This document shows, piece by piece, positions 18,055 through 31,091 of a DNA stretch of 64,000 nucleotides. Origin of the DNA: Apostichopus japonicus (taxonomy: Eukaryota > Echinodermata > Holothuroidea > Aspidochirotida > Stichopodidae); NCBI RefSeq assembly GCF_037975245.1, contig NC_092563.1, positions 14,064,001 to 14,128,000 on the forward strand. The letters are read 5' to 3'. Position 1 is the stretch's first letter. Every line of letters starts with the position of its first letter. The translations under genes were made by a program, and so were the position numbers. The notes under the pieces are model-generated. The model saw only the letters and a program-made list of their open reading frames with translations, made no database searches and was not told the DNA's origin.

Positions 18055-18409
18055 CAGGGGCGTCGGAGCCGGTTCGGCAGGTCCGGCGAACGCCGGACCA
18101 ATCTTCACGGCGCAAAAAAAAAAAAGTAGGACTAAGAAAAAAAAATGGCAAAAGATAAAGAACCAAAATGAAACAAGCAAGTAGGCTAAAAGTGACTACT
18201 CTGGCATGGCAGGGGTCTTGTTTTCAAGCTCGGGAAATGCCATTTCCTGCAATCTGGGAGGCATTTTTTTCAAAATTATCTCCATTACGCTACGCGCCAA
18301 CCATGGTGGCGCGTAGCGTAGTTTGACCTACCAAACGTCCCCGATAATTATGATAGATGGCCACACTCTGATCTGCCGTACCAATCCCGAATAGCTTCTG
18401 ACGCCCCTG
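18055..18409. mobile_element. hAT-like MITE with terminal inverted repeats
   Basis: The left end reads CAGGGGCGTCGGAGCC from 18055. The right end, read on the other strand from 18409, is CAGGGGCGTCAGAAGCT. These are imperfect terminal inverted repeats of about 15-17 bases on a 355-base element with no open frame. CAGGGG termini and this size fit nonautonomous hAT elements. The flanks (TGGTATAG and TAAAGTAG) share only some positions, so an 8-base target duplication is not intact. Inside are two hairpins: GTCCGGCG with CGCCGGAC (18081-18098) and a perfect 14-base-pair stem with a 7-base loop (18286-18320). The A-runs near 18113-18145 may be expanded. Confidence 0.7.
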
Positions 18410-18600
18410 TAAAGTAGTAGGCTAGGCCTACAACGTGACATATGTTGACAATGCTGCGCTTTACGTATCAGACATTCGTGACATTCGTCATGTCATGCTG
18501 TAGTTGTGACGTCAAGCATGAGATTCCGGGCGGGCTTACATGGTGAGCCTGAGCCCTTTTAAATCCCAGGTGTTCTGATCATGTATTTCATACGCGGATA
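18410..18600. other. Spacer between two elements
   Basis: Unique-looking sequence holding one TAGGCCTA (18423-18430) and one TGACGTCA (18507-18514). No gene seen. Confidence 0.5.
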
Positions 18601-19123
18601 TACGGCAGCGTAGAAAGGACATGTTAAAAGACGTTTGGATGAAATGCAACAACTCATCGATATGACAAAAAGTTAAAAACTGACGTTTAGACGACGTATT
18701 CTCAACCGTCAAATGTTGAAAATATGAAAAATTAAGTTTTGTTTTTTTCGATATGCATCAGTCAACTCTTCGTAATGATAATAATGTGAAATTGAAGTTT
18801 TGCCGACATCATATACCAACTCGTCAAACTGTCAAAAATCTAATAGATGGTGTTTTGTTGAGATGCATCAACTCGTCATAGTGTCAAGCATCTGATATTT
18901 GACGAGATGCATCAACTCGTCAAAAATGCCCAAGCCCTGAAAATTACCGTCATGCACTGTTCTAAATCTGGAAAAATTACAAAACTCTGATAAAATGTCG
19001 TCAAAACGTCAATCTTTAGATATTTTTCCATTTTTGAATGTCAATTTTCAGATCCTTGTCATTTTGACGAATTGAGGCATCTCATCAAAACGTCGATTGA
19101 AATGTCCCTTCTACGCTTCCGTA
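18601..19123. mobile_element. Foldback element with inverted-repeat arms
   Basis: The left end TACGGCAGCGTAGAAAGGAC is matched in reverse complement by the right end at 19102-19123. Similarity continues inward for about 80 bases: AGACGTTTGGATGAAATGC on the left corresponds to CGACGTTTTGATGAGATGC read from the right. The middle is made of degenerate direct copies of ATGCATCAACTCGTCAAA (near 18753, 18817, 18862 and 18908), one of which is a local palindrome (TTTGACGAG / CTCGTCAAA, 18898-18924). No open frame is present. This looks like a nonautonomous foldback transposon or MITE of a superfamily I cannot name. Confidence 0.65.
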
Positions 19124-20488
19124 CGGATACGATCAATCCGCCCGTCATTCATTTTTAAGTTTCTAAGCTAACGTCATTGCTTTTTAAGTAACTTTTCCCT
19201 TGACAACGGAGATGCTTTTCCAATTCTTTTTCTTCAAATTTCAAAGCAAAGCTTTTTAATCGCCACGAAATAACAAATAATATTAAAAATATAAATATTA
19301 TTGTCACATTATAAGAAGACGCAACATTGTAAACGTGGTGTTTTGGCTGCTTCATGAACGACTAGCCTCCATTCAGCCCACCTCCGCCCCTCGGTTCCCC
19401 CTCCCCTCAGCTCCCCTCCCCCTCATCCCCCTCCTCCTCTCACTCCCACTCACTGCAATAAATTTGAGCACCGTTGTTCCAATCACTTGAATACTTCATA
19501 TGATCACTTCTCGGTGAAGATGGGGGAAATAAAGACAAAGAACATTCTTCTAATTTCATACGCGTCATTCTATGAATGAATGCAACAAACGGTATAACAG
19601 TGATTTTTTTTTTCTTGTCAAGTCCTTACCCTGAAATGCGATATATCGATATCATATCAAAAAATAATCAATTGTTTACACGAAAATGATAGTTTTCAAG
19701 AGCTCTCCGGATCTATATGACCTGACTAAAACAAAGAAATAAGAAGTATGGAAACTAATGATATCTTACAGTGCTGGTACCATGTTACATACGAAAAAAC
19801 ACAATAACTGCAAATGCGTAGAACGAGCTACTCAACTTGTATTTATTACAATGGTTCATTTACACCGATCATTTACACCGATGATCCTTGACAGATCCTG
19901 AAGAGGTATTCATACAAAGATTAAATATTAAAAGGTTACCTTTATATAAGAATCTTTTTTGATACTTCAACCTACTTATAGGGATCTGGTTTCTACCAAC
20001 ACCAAATTAACGCACACAAAGACACACACACGTACACACACTAATATATAAATAGCGTCCAGTTTGTGCGTCCTTCAATACATATCATATACAGACAGAC
20101 AATTATTGTCTTCCAATATGATATAACTTTTGGAATATTTTAGTTGTGTAAGAACACTCAGTTACTCTTTGACGTATATACAAATATTTTTTGGTTGATT
20201 TAGAGCTTCTTGTGTATATATGAGTCATTTAAAAGGTACTATGAAAAACCAACGAATCTATTAACATATACCTTTGTCACAAAAGCATTTCTCAGAAAAG
20301 AAAATCTTCCCTAAAATGTGATTATTATCCAGGTCATATTTTACACAAACCCTTACAGTACTTGTATACTACAGCATATCTAGGACTTATTTTGGATTCA
20401 CTGTGACCTTTGTAATCTGAGCAAATACATAATGACAACATTGTTTGAACGATCTCATGATTAGCTGATTAAGATTTTGATCCTGATC
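19124..20488. other. Intergenic, no gene seen
   Basis: C-rich patch near 19378-19440 and a short direct duplication of TCATTTACACCGA near 19857-19882. Nothing coding recognised. Confidence 0.5.
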
Positions 20489-20590
20489 AAAAATCCTGAT
20501 TTGATCCTGCTAGGATCGAAACGTCAGGCCAACTTACTTTTACACATTCTCCTACACAGGCTCTCTAGTGGATAAGCAGTTTGCTAACAA
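20489..20590 (+). mobile_element. Hammerhead-like hairpin, possible Penelope-like remnant
   Basis: CCTGAT (from 20495) is followed by a 6-base-pair stem GATCCT-GCT-AGGATC (20503-20517), then GAAAC and a closing TCAGG (20524-20528) that can pair with CCTGA. The order CTGA..., hairpin, GAAAC is that of a hammerhead ribozyme core, but the segment between CTGA and the stem deviates from the canonical CTGATGA, so catalysis is doubtful. Downstream, AGTGGATAAGCAGTTTGC resembles strings near termini of Penelope-like retroelements, which are known to carry hammerhead motifs. No reverse transcriptase was seen. This is a motif-level call. Confidence 0.35.
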
Positions 20591-23500
20591 TTTTATTTTG
20601 ATTAAGATTTTAGCAGAAATGTAGAGGTCATGGATATTACAATGGCTATTTGAAACACGGGTGTGTGTGTGGGGGGGGGGGGGGGGTAGGAGCGGGTGGA
20701 GGTAGTGTATTAAGGTACAATTGACATGATGTGGAGGATCAGTGAGGTGCGGGGGGGATCAGTGAGGGGGCGGGTGGGGTCAAATGTCACATGTTAATCT
20801 CTGTACTCTCACTGTGATTGCTTTCAAAAAGAAATCGACATTTTATGATAGTGAGTATTATACGTCATTACTTTTAATTAGTACTCCTAATTAGTACTTC
20901 TAATTAGTAAGAATATTACTAGATAGTGGCATCATGGTGAAGCGTATAGTTTGAAGCTACATGTTATCACATGTGGCAATTATAACCCACAGTGTGATCA
21001 CAATGATGAAAGAATCACACAGAGAAGTCAAAGAAATAAACGCCTTCAACAGAAGTTGTTCTAAAATCAATATTATGTAACATTTTATGATATTTCATAA
21101 ATGAGAAAGACGTTTCTACATGTCTCTCCCTTAAAAAAAATTAGGACTTCGTTATCGTGTGGAGACTGGGTAATGTATTCTTCTTTGTAAAACCTTAGGG
21201 TAAGCGGTGGACTTAAAAAAAGGTACATAGTAATGTTTCTACTATTTGGTACTGTTTGGTAATACACACTCCATTTTAACAATTTCAGTTCATTTCATTA
21301 ACTATAACAATTAAAATATCATTTATTTGCAAATAATGAAACGAAAGTCGAATATTTAAAAAAAAAAGAGGATAAAAAGCTTCAATTGGGATATTTGCAT
21401 GTAATTAATAATATAAGAAGATGGCTTGGTCGACGAAAACTTTGGTATATTGGATCGACTGATATTGAATCTAGTTCATCATAACAGTGCTACCCGCTGA
21501 AACAAAACAAAAAAGTATAAATAAAAAAATCATAAATACATGGCACGTGACCTTGTAAATTGACAGTTTCGTAATTTACATTTAAACATTCAGTTATTGT
21601 AAAATATCCGTTTGAGCATATCTCCGTTTGATAAAATTGCATTTTTATTTTTGTTCAGTTCATCTTGTCTCGATTGGTTTATAACCGTCATATTGTTACA
21701 ACAACGACGGCCGAACTCAAACTTCTTCTGGTTTTAAAGGGTGGCACGGAAGTTGATACTATATATACGCCCAGTGTAACAATTATTCCACATTTTTGGA
21801 ATTTATCTGTCATGTTTGTTTTGTTTGGCGTTTTTCGCCCTTTTCATATAATATATCGGGGGAGGGGGGGCTGGTACAATTCCGCGATCTATCGCCTTTT
21901 CTTTTTGATTTGGGAGGGGGAGGGAGAGTGGCGGGTGGCGAAATAGAGGGTATTATGACCATGCAGCCGGATCGAAAAGAGGACGCAGCTAACATGTAAA
22001 TACTCGTAAATTAACAGATAATTAAGAATTAAGAATTGTTTAAAATGAGTTACAACCAATTTACTGACAAATGTAGTTCCTATACGTAATCGAAAATGCG
22101 ACTTTCCGTTCAGACTTGATTCAAGAAATACCTCAAAAAAATCAAGAAAGACCTCAAGAAATCAACAAATACATTGTTATGATGCCTTCAAAATCTTAAA
22201 GCAAAAAAAGTTAAAGAAAAGTGATTACTGTAATACATAGTCGATTCATGTAATGGAGGGTTTCTTGACGTTCGGCACAGTATAGAGATTATGAACACCG
22301 CCCTCATTTCAACGCAAACTCTCCGGTCCTCCGTGTTCTTAAAGTCTTGTCTAAATCGGATATTTATTAGGTACATGTCTTTATTTCTCATTTCATTTTC
22401 CCTTTTGAAAAATCCAAGATGTATCATATCTATTATACTCTGGCTATTTAAATGTTATGAATATTGGACCCAAAAATATAGCGAGCAGACAATCCTTCCT
22501 TCTTGAGAATTTTATAGCTCGGTCTTCCACGCAACTTTTAAGAAATATTATTTGCACCGGACACCAAAAGTTGCAGACATGCAGATTGATATCACCGTTT
22601 GCCTGCTCCGATCCTCAAAATCGTTGTCATCATGGACGATTATCCCAAGTTAAGACAATTAAAAATAATACTGCTATGCGTAGGCTGCTCCTGCATAGTT
22701 CCTGAATGATTGGGATCCCTTTGCACAATCGGGAACGGTAGCCCACCATTAACTACGTTTAATACTATCATCTTGTATTGTCCTGAACCCCCCCCCTCCA
22801 ACCACCCCCCTCCACATTCTCTTTCGCAAACTTTTCAATGTCATAGGATCCCGCATTACGGTAAAGGTTTGCAACTCAGTTTTGGAAGTAACCTGGGTGA
22901 GGGGTGAGGGGTAAGGAGGCCGGGGTCTGCTGGGCTGTAACATCAACACTAAATGTCTAAACATTGTCCCTCCTTGTATTAACAGTTTCATTCACGTCTC
23001 GTCGTCTACATACTTACACGGTCTTACATAATGTTCGACTCAAATGAGAACATTACCGTTGGTCCTCGGTAAGTTGTGGTATTATATCACCCCTCGGTGA
23101 AGGCTAACGCCATCCCCTTCCAGACCCACCCACCCCACCCCTTCCGTTGCACCACACCCTATCCACTTATCAAATTAGCATTTTTATCATTTAAATTTAT
23201 TATCCCCCCCCCCACATATTGACTCTATAAGGGAATAACGCGGAATAAGCTGGAAGGCGCCTTTAAACCAAAAGTTGAAATAGGTATGAGAAGGGGGTAA
23301 AAATTACCCTTTAATGTTGAATTCAATAGGTGATTACGTAACACATCCCGTTGTGAACCCCTCAAATATGCCACCATACTAAACACACAAGCCCGATACA
23401 TGCGGTTTTTTGTCATACAATTCCTAGTTAGCCTATACTCGTCAAGGAATGTTCGTTGTTTTCAACGCCCATCTCTATATGGACTCAATTGTTTTTTGTT

Positions 23501-24645
23501 TGTTTTTTTCCCTCTTTTTTCTTCACGTCCATTTATCTTGTTCAATAAAAACCACGACAACATATAAAAAGACGTGTCTTTCAACTTTACAATGGCCGTC
23601 TTTTAATCGCTATCCTTTTAGTCATTAACTTCCTCCCCCTTTACCTCTCTGATTGTCGGGATATATTTTCTTGTTTTCTCTCTCTCTTTCCGCTGAGCTC
23701 ATTTCGTCCAAAGTTCACCGCAACGAGCTATTAAACAAGCCCTATTTGCTTGCATTATTTCCCTGGTTCGGCATAAATTCTTATCTTTCGGTAAACACTT
23801 TTCTCGATGTTATTGTGTAAACGTCTTCCACTAATACCAGTTCAAATAAGAAATGACATAATGCATACAACAAACTATATGTGCCTAGTACCCCTTGCAT
23901 TCACAGGTGTATTTATGAGCTCTGTTGACCCTGAATGGTCCGCGGTAATTCAATACACAGATGTTTTTGCAGGGTAGGCGGTGTTACGTAATCTTTTATT
24001 ATCTGTTTGAATTCCACATTTCTCGCTATTCACTTATTTGATAAAGGATCAAAAAAAAAAAGAAGAAAAAAGTTTTGCTCAAAAGCAAATGGATTTTGTT
24101 TGGTCTCTGGTTACAGAAGAGACCATGGGCTCATTTACTTTAATTTCGGTGTCATTTTGGGGGTCTTTCTTTTCACGGCGGCTTAGGAGCCATAACAATG
24201 CATCTTTGAGCCTAGAGCAATTTGAGAGGTTGATGTTAGAATTAGAAGGAAGTTATTGAGTTCATGTGATGATTTTATGTATTAGCTTTAACTCAATGAC
24301 TCAACTATATGAGGCAACACAGGGGTGAATAGCGGGCTATATATTGGGGACATATAAATTAAGTACCTGTATGGCGTGTAATGCAAGACACTGAAGGCCA
24401 AATCAGTGTACACTATATATACTTGACGTATGTGTGACGCATTTTGGAAACAATGACCAGGATAAGTTTCAATATATATCTAAGGTATTTAAAACAAGGT
24501 GACAAAGAATGGTAAATAATATTAAATATGATGAAAGAAAACTGCTTGATGTGACAATTTATTATACCGACCACAACAAACAGGATGTATACCCAGTCAC
24601 ACAATAGTTAACTCAATAGAAACAGAAACTAGTATGATTTATATA

Positions 24646-24648
<3 letters not shown>
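20591..24648. other. Intergenic, no gene seen
   Basis: Contains a GT/poly(G) run near 20661-20688, three copies of a TAATTAGTACTTC-like unit near 20876-20908, and C-rich or G-rich patches near 21859, 22787 and 23207. Open frames are short and unrecognised. Confidence 0.5.

Positions 24649-24710
<62 letters not shown>
24649..24710. repeat. (AT)n microsatellite
   Basis: Near-pure AT dinucleotide array of about 60 bases. Confidence 0.95.
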
Positions 24711-24712
<2 letters not shown>

Positions 24713-25481
24713 CCTATATATAATACTTTGATTGGATGGTATTTAGGAGCTCGCCACTTCGCCTGTAATACTTCCTCTTCAATTAAAGAGCTAGATGTTA
24801 GCTTGCTGTAAGTTTCCAAAACTTCCAGGAGGTTGAGTCTGTCTCAGTGTTTCGAAATTGCTCACACTGGCCCATATACAATGACGATTGTTCGATATTG
24901 CACGAGAGTGGTAAAATGATACCCGCCTTGATTTTCCGATTACACTTTGGCGGGGAAGGGGAGGGGAGGGGTTTTAAGCGCTGAGGGGGTGGCTTTTCAA
25001 GTTAAAACGATCTCATCGGCAGTACACCTGTTATACTACTTTATAGGTCACAAATGATAAAAAGAAAAATATTTAAAAAAAAGGACAAATATTTACTGGT
25101 TGCATATTGACAACTTCTCGACTTGGCGGTTACTACAATCAAGAAGTCTACATTTGGCGGATAATAATGTGTAGATGTTGTAGCATGACAAAATCTGAAT
25201 TGAATATACAAATCGACATGCTGCACTTTTTGGTAGAACGATTTGGCAGTTTAAGAAACAAAACGAGTCATTGAGAGATTAGGATCTAAGTGTGTTAGTT
25301 CGGGGGGGGGGGGTGGCGTGAGGGTGGTGATGGAGAGGGGCTGTTGCAAGAGGTACCCTCACCTGCATATTGGCATTGTTTCTTGTAGACCGAATCGAGG
25401 GACCAAAGTTTATATCCCTGCTCCGTCATTTGCCTATAGAGGGCCTGGATGTGTATGTGTTTTCAGAGGGATGGGAGAGAG
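24711..25481. other. Intergenic, no gene seen
   Basis: AT-rich sequence with a G-rich patch near 24953-24971 and poly(G) near 25301. No gene recognised. Confidence 0.5.
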
Positions 25482-25585
25482 GAGCGGTGGGGAATGGGGA
25501 GGGAAAGGGTGGGGAGGGGACGGGAAGGGTTGGGAGGGGAGGGGAAGGGTGGGGAGTGGGGAAGAAGGGGTAGGGAAGGGATGGG
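25482..25585 (+). repeat. Polypurine G-rich tract, potential G-quadruplex
   Basis: About 100 bases of G3-G4 runs separated by A, T or AA, of the type GGGAGGGGAAGGGTGGGG. Many overlapping quadruplex-capable windows are visible on the plus strand. The Gly-rich open frames across it are composition artefacts. Confidence 0.65.
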
Positions 25586-28500
25586 GTCAATTGCGGTTGG
25601 GTAATCTCTGACTCTTCCTAGAGTTCCACACTGTGTGTGCTCTATAACGCGATAGCTGTGCAAACATCGGTAACTAGTATAGCCTATATTGTTAGTGTTT
25701 TATGTTTGAAACTATATATCGTACATATTTTCCTTTGTTTAACTGTTTTTTGTTTTATTTTCTTTCCAAGAAATTTTTCGTTCTTCGTTCATGCGTACAA
25801 TACCAAAGATATTGTATGAATTTATCTTTAATATATTATTTAAGATATTTCTGTCATGCCGACCGCAAAAGAAACGTTCATGGGACATATTGAAATTAAA
25901 ATGCTAACACCACGATATCGGTTTACGTATGTATGTTTATACCTCCGTAAATGGATGTTTTTTAGAAAAGGGATTTTAGCGCTTCGACACGGAATTTAAG
26001 GAATTTTGGTCAACTTTATTTATCAAATATATATAGCGTACTAAAAAATAAGATCATGTCAGTACTCGAAATCATATCGTACGTGCTCAAACTAAGACAC
26101 ATCCTAGAAGGTCAAGGAGCTTATAGTAAAGAATATCAGCAAAATATGTATCAAGAAGACTCATTTCCGTAGGCAGATTAACCGCGCATTAGGCCTTCGG
26201 TAAAATATATATATGTTCCGAAAACTTCGCTTACTAGCTGAGGCAACAGTCACATGACCATGTAGTTCAATTTGACCAATCAGTATCCATGACTCTGTGT
26301 ATTCTCTGTTACGTCCGAAACCGACGCGATTCGCGATTGACAAACCATAAACGTGCTTGGTTTTTCCGATGTTTTAGTCATGATTTCTTCGTTTATATTG
26401 CAAAATTTGTAAAGTTATGTTTCATTTTACATTTCTGAGGGTTCAATTTCGAACTTGAAGCCGGTAATTTTTGCTAAATAAACAGATTTTGATCGCAATA
26501 ATGCCCCTTACAAGTTGCTGTCATCATTTGTATAGCACTCTCATTTTGCGTTTGACGTTAAAGTTTCAAGATCTTTTCCAACGTCAACCCTTAAAAATTC
26601 CATTATATACTACAATGTAGGCCTAATCATCTTTTGCAATTAACGCACTACTCGACAAGAAATCTCGACTCCCTCTTACAAATTAAAATAAACAAACGAA
26701 ATTGATATTGATTAATGTTTTATATCAGACATTATTCGTTCATTTAGTCTTAAATTAATTTGGTTTTAATATGGTTTGCATATGTCAAACTTTGAAGACT
26801 GAAAATTGTCTGGTAGATTGATTTGTCATTTATTTTTAATTAGAGATTTCTGAGTGAAAAAGGAAAAAGAATCATGTATGAATTCTTTGCAATCACCAAC
26901 CGGCAAAATCACTCTAACCACTATAATTAATCTAATCTACAAACAATGGCGGATGACGGAAGGGTGTGTGGGGTGGGGAGGGGGTGGCGTGGGGATGTAT
27001 CGGGTCACAGGATGAAGGGTTTGCCCGTTGGTATAGAGGTGGAAAGGTAAACTTGCACTTTTTCCGTTACTTTTTTTTTAATTTATAGATATTCTCGACA
27101 TATTTATGTTAAGACGTAAAGACACCCTCGCACACAACGTAAAAGAATAACTTTCGTCATCCCGCCACCTTCTCGGGCTTTTCGTCGTCGGTGTCATTGG
27201 CGAAGCAATTTATCCAACTATTTTCGTATCTGGGTTGAATGATTGCAAAACCGAAAACTGATCCAGGATTTCACAAACTTATCCCTCGTGTTTTGCCAAC
27301 TACCTACAAACATTGACGGAGACAGAAAGCTAAAAGCGCAGCTTAATATTGTTTGGCCTATATTGATCGTAACCAGACACCATACCGGGGACTCGTAGCA
27401 GCGGGACGTTCCCCCTTCCTCTGGGAACAGACTGGGCAATTTTAACCACCATGAAACAGACTCTTTCGCTAGAAATATACTCACGACCGGAGTTTAATCT
27501 TCTCTTCGCTTCATTATGAAATCATTTCGTTGAAGTCTTTTTTTTTTCGTGGTTTTTTTTATAGTTTTTTTTATCAAGCTCTTTTAGAAACCTTCGCGTT
27601 ATGAAAAAAAAAAAATCTTGGAGACGGTGTACCTCCAAAAAGATTGATTGCTCCAGGAAGACCTACTTTGTTTTCGGTCTGCCCTGATTTTCATTCTTTA
27701 ATTTCAAGCCAAAAGAGGAAGGTGGAAGAGGGCCCTTTTTTGCAACCCTTTTTTGATGTTGAATGGGGGACATGATGGCAACCACGCTCAAATTTGCATT
27801 TTATTTGCATTTATATCTGGAGGAAGTTTCGATTTTTTCTTTGCCCAAATGAAAAAAAAGAAAGACCAAAAAAAAAGACAAAACAAGAAAAGAAGCAACA
27901 TAAAAAAGAAAGCGAGAAACGGGGAAGGTGTTCGACCAAGACACCTGTGTATGAGGTCATTTCTCCAATGTAGCTAAATGCAACAGGTCACACATGCACA
28001 TCACACCGGTATAAAGAGAGGGGGAGAATTCTAATTGGCTTCCGTGTTTCCCGAACGGTACAAAAATGATGCCGTTAAATAATATAAATTTTTCGGTTGG
28101 GAAACCTTATCTCGGAGATCGACTCACCTCTTGCTTTCTCCTCCTCAACGAGGCTCTCTTACTCTTTTTTTTTGAACTTTTTTTTTGAACTTTTTTTTTT
28201 TTACTATTTCTGAAATGTCATATTTCTCATTTTGATTGACAGCGATTCAATGTGTGTAATCGAAACGTTTTGAATCACAAATTGGCTGACGTTAGTTGTG
28301 TTCTTTATATTACATTTCACGTGAAGGGTTAATTGGTAACCATCATTCATCCATGCAGTAGAAAAATCATTGGCGCGTCTATTTTAATTCGTCATAGACT
28401 ATACGTAGACTAGACTATGTACTTTACGTGTTTTTAGTTTTTTTTTGTGAATCAAAGGTAATACAGAAATTAAGTTTGCATTTTAAAGTGCTCTTTCGGC

Positions 28501-29339
28501 GGTAGATGGAGTCACACTTATATGGGGGGTGGGGTAGGTTTCATTACCCCCCCCCCATCTCAATATATTGTCTCTATAACTTGAGATATCATTCATTGAA
28601 TGCATGTAACTGAATCCATTCTAATTCCAGGGAGTGGATCACAATAGGAGGTCTCTACATGTGATGTCATCACAGTAAATGTTTTTATGTTCTTCAAACG
28701 CTTTTACATTACTTCCATAATATATTCTTGTTGACTTGTCCTTGACATTTGATACATTGGAATGTTTGTCTTACTGAAAATAATATACTTTAGTATTTAG
28801 ACGTAAAACGTCAGACTGCAAGTTTTCAGAAATATGATTTTCTTTTGTGAATAAAATGAGTTGAAATAAAGTACATGACAACATGTTCAGCTGAATTCTC
28901 GTGATGACATCACTATCTATGCTGTTACCGGATGTATTCACACACAAAAAAAATCTTCGCCCCCCCCCTCCCCCAAAAAATGATCCCGTATTTAAATAAC
29001 TTCAGCCATCGGAATATCCATTTAACTGAGTTTTCACTTTTTTACTTTTATTACGTCACATTTACTGGTTGGTAGCGTCACCTGGTTTCAGACGCGTATG
29101 TCGAGAGTTTCATGGACAATGTGTTGTTTGGAATAGCATGTTCTGGGGATGGAATGGGGGCGGTTGGGGGGTGGGATGGAGGGGAACTAATGGGATAATA
29201 GTTTCTACAAGCAGTTCCATAACAAGATTATCTTTTCTCCTACCCTACCTTACTACCCCCAACCCCAACCCTTACTCTCATAAAATCGCCTTTTTAATCA
29301 TCGTCTGACATGAACGTCCGTCCATTGTATGTCATTCCT
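25586..29339. other. Intergenic, no gene seen
   Basis: No exon recognised. The 88-codon minus-strand frame at 27218-27484 and the Lys-rich frame at 27753-27977 have no family resemblance. T-runs near 28167-28202 and a C-run near 28550 are present. Confidence 0.5.
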
Positions 29340-29810
29340 CAACCGCTGCATGAAGAGATGTGTGATTGACATAACTCAAGTTAGGTGAACACGTGCAATG
29401 CTAGAGATCGCAAACACGTGCAATGCTAAAGATGTAGTAAATGGTATAACAGTCATATAAGGCAGCCAGTGATTGACAGAGAACGGGGTTTTTTTCATGT
29501 GACATTATAAATGTAGGAAATATGACTTAAATGTCTTGACACATTTACAACTGTAAATGCGATGCTGAAGACATCATGTGAGTTGGCTACACTCAATGTG
29601 TTTGTTTTGATGTAGCCTATACTTCACGTGTCTTTGGAGAGGCTTAGGTGATGACGATGTTAAACAAATTGCTCACGACCCAAGTCCAAATGAAGATATA
29701 ACTAGTGACAGCTTTATATATGCATTATGTGGTGAGTAGGATACACACAATGTGTTAGATCAGGGAGTTGTTACTGGCAACTCCCTGGTTAGATACAAGT
29801 AGTACACGTA
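29340..29810. repeat. Diverged duplication, left copy
   Basis: Contains GCGATGCTGAAGACATCA (from 29561), CTCACGACCCAAGTC (near 29674) and GTAGGAAATATGACTTA (near 29514), all of which recur at 31.1-31.27 kb on the far side of the foldback element. A perfect 10-base-pair hairpin CAGGGAGTTG / CAACTCCCTG with a 7-base loop lies at 29761-29787. No gene seen. Confidence 0.5.
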
Positions 29811-31091
29811 TATGGTATGCCATGTGGGAAAAATATACCACATTATATATGCGTATTAATTCGAATATATACGCGTGTTCAATCGAATATATACACGTAT
29901 TAATTTGAGTATATACACGTAGTAATTCGAATATACGTGTATTAAAACAGCCATTCACATCAGCAGGTATATATACACGTATTAATTCGAATATTAACGC
30001 GCATTAAATCAGCCAATCGCATTAGCAGGAATATATACACGTATTAAATCAAATATATACGCGTATTAAATCAGCCAATCACTTTAGCAGGAATATATAC
30101 ACGAATAAAATCGAATATATACGCGTATTCATTCAAATATATATGTGTTATATTGGACTATATACACGTATTAATTCGAGTACGTATTAATTCAAATATG
30201 TACTCGTATGCTCGTATTACTTCGAGTGTAGGCCTATGTGCCTATTAAATCGAATAAACATGCGTATATATTGTCAGTCAATCCGATTAATATGGTTGTA
30301 TATACACGTATTAATTCGCATTAGCTTTATTCGCATTATTAGTTCGCATTAGCAGGAATATAAACACGTATTAAATCGAATATATACGCGTAATGATTCG
30401 AATATATATATACATGTGTTAATTCGAATATATACACATCCTAATTAACGAGTATAAACATGTCTTAATTCAAATATATAAACATATACACGTATTAATT
30501 CAAATATATACACTTATTTAATTCAAATATATACACTTATATACACGTATTAATTCAAATATATACACGTATTAATTCGAATATATATACGTATTAAAAC
30601 AGCCAATGACATTAGCATGAGTATATACACATATTAAATCGAATGTATATGCGTATTATATCGAATATATATTGGCAGCCAATCCCAAAGCCGATTTATA
30701 TGGTTGTATATACACGTATTAAATCGAATATATAGGCCTACATGTATTAGATCAACTGATTTAATATATGTCTATATATTCCTGCTAATGTGATTGGCTG
30801 ATTTGATACGCTTATATATTCGAATTATTACTTGTACAATTTGAATTAAAACGTTTATATAAGTGTATATATTTGAATTAATACGTGTATATAAGTGTAT
30901 ATATTTATATTCAAATTAGTACGATCATATATTCGAATTAATACGCGTATATATTCGATTAATGCAACCATATAAATCGGCCTTCTGATTGGCTGCCAAT
31001 TACCTGTATAAATTGGATATACCTGTATAAATTAGATTTAATACGCGTGTTATTTATTGTATGATATATTTGTCCCACAGGGCCTACCATA
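29811..31091. mobile_element. 1.28-kb foldback element with AT-rich internal array
   Basis: The left end TATGGTATGCCATGTGGGA (29811 onward) is matched in reverse complement by the right end at 31065-31091, with 24 of 27 positions identical. TA at both outer boundaries may be a duplicated TA target. Inside, a unit of about 22 bases (TATATACACGTATTAATTCG) is repeated many times. Around 30750 the orientation reverses: the GCAGCCAATC...CCGATTTATATGG segment near 30686 appears inverted at 30966-31001, and the CAGCCAATC..TTAGCAGGA segment near 30069 appears inverted near 30779-30800. The structure can therefore fold into a long imperfect hairpin. No transposase frame is present. Superfamily unknown. 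Confidence 0.7.
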
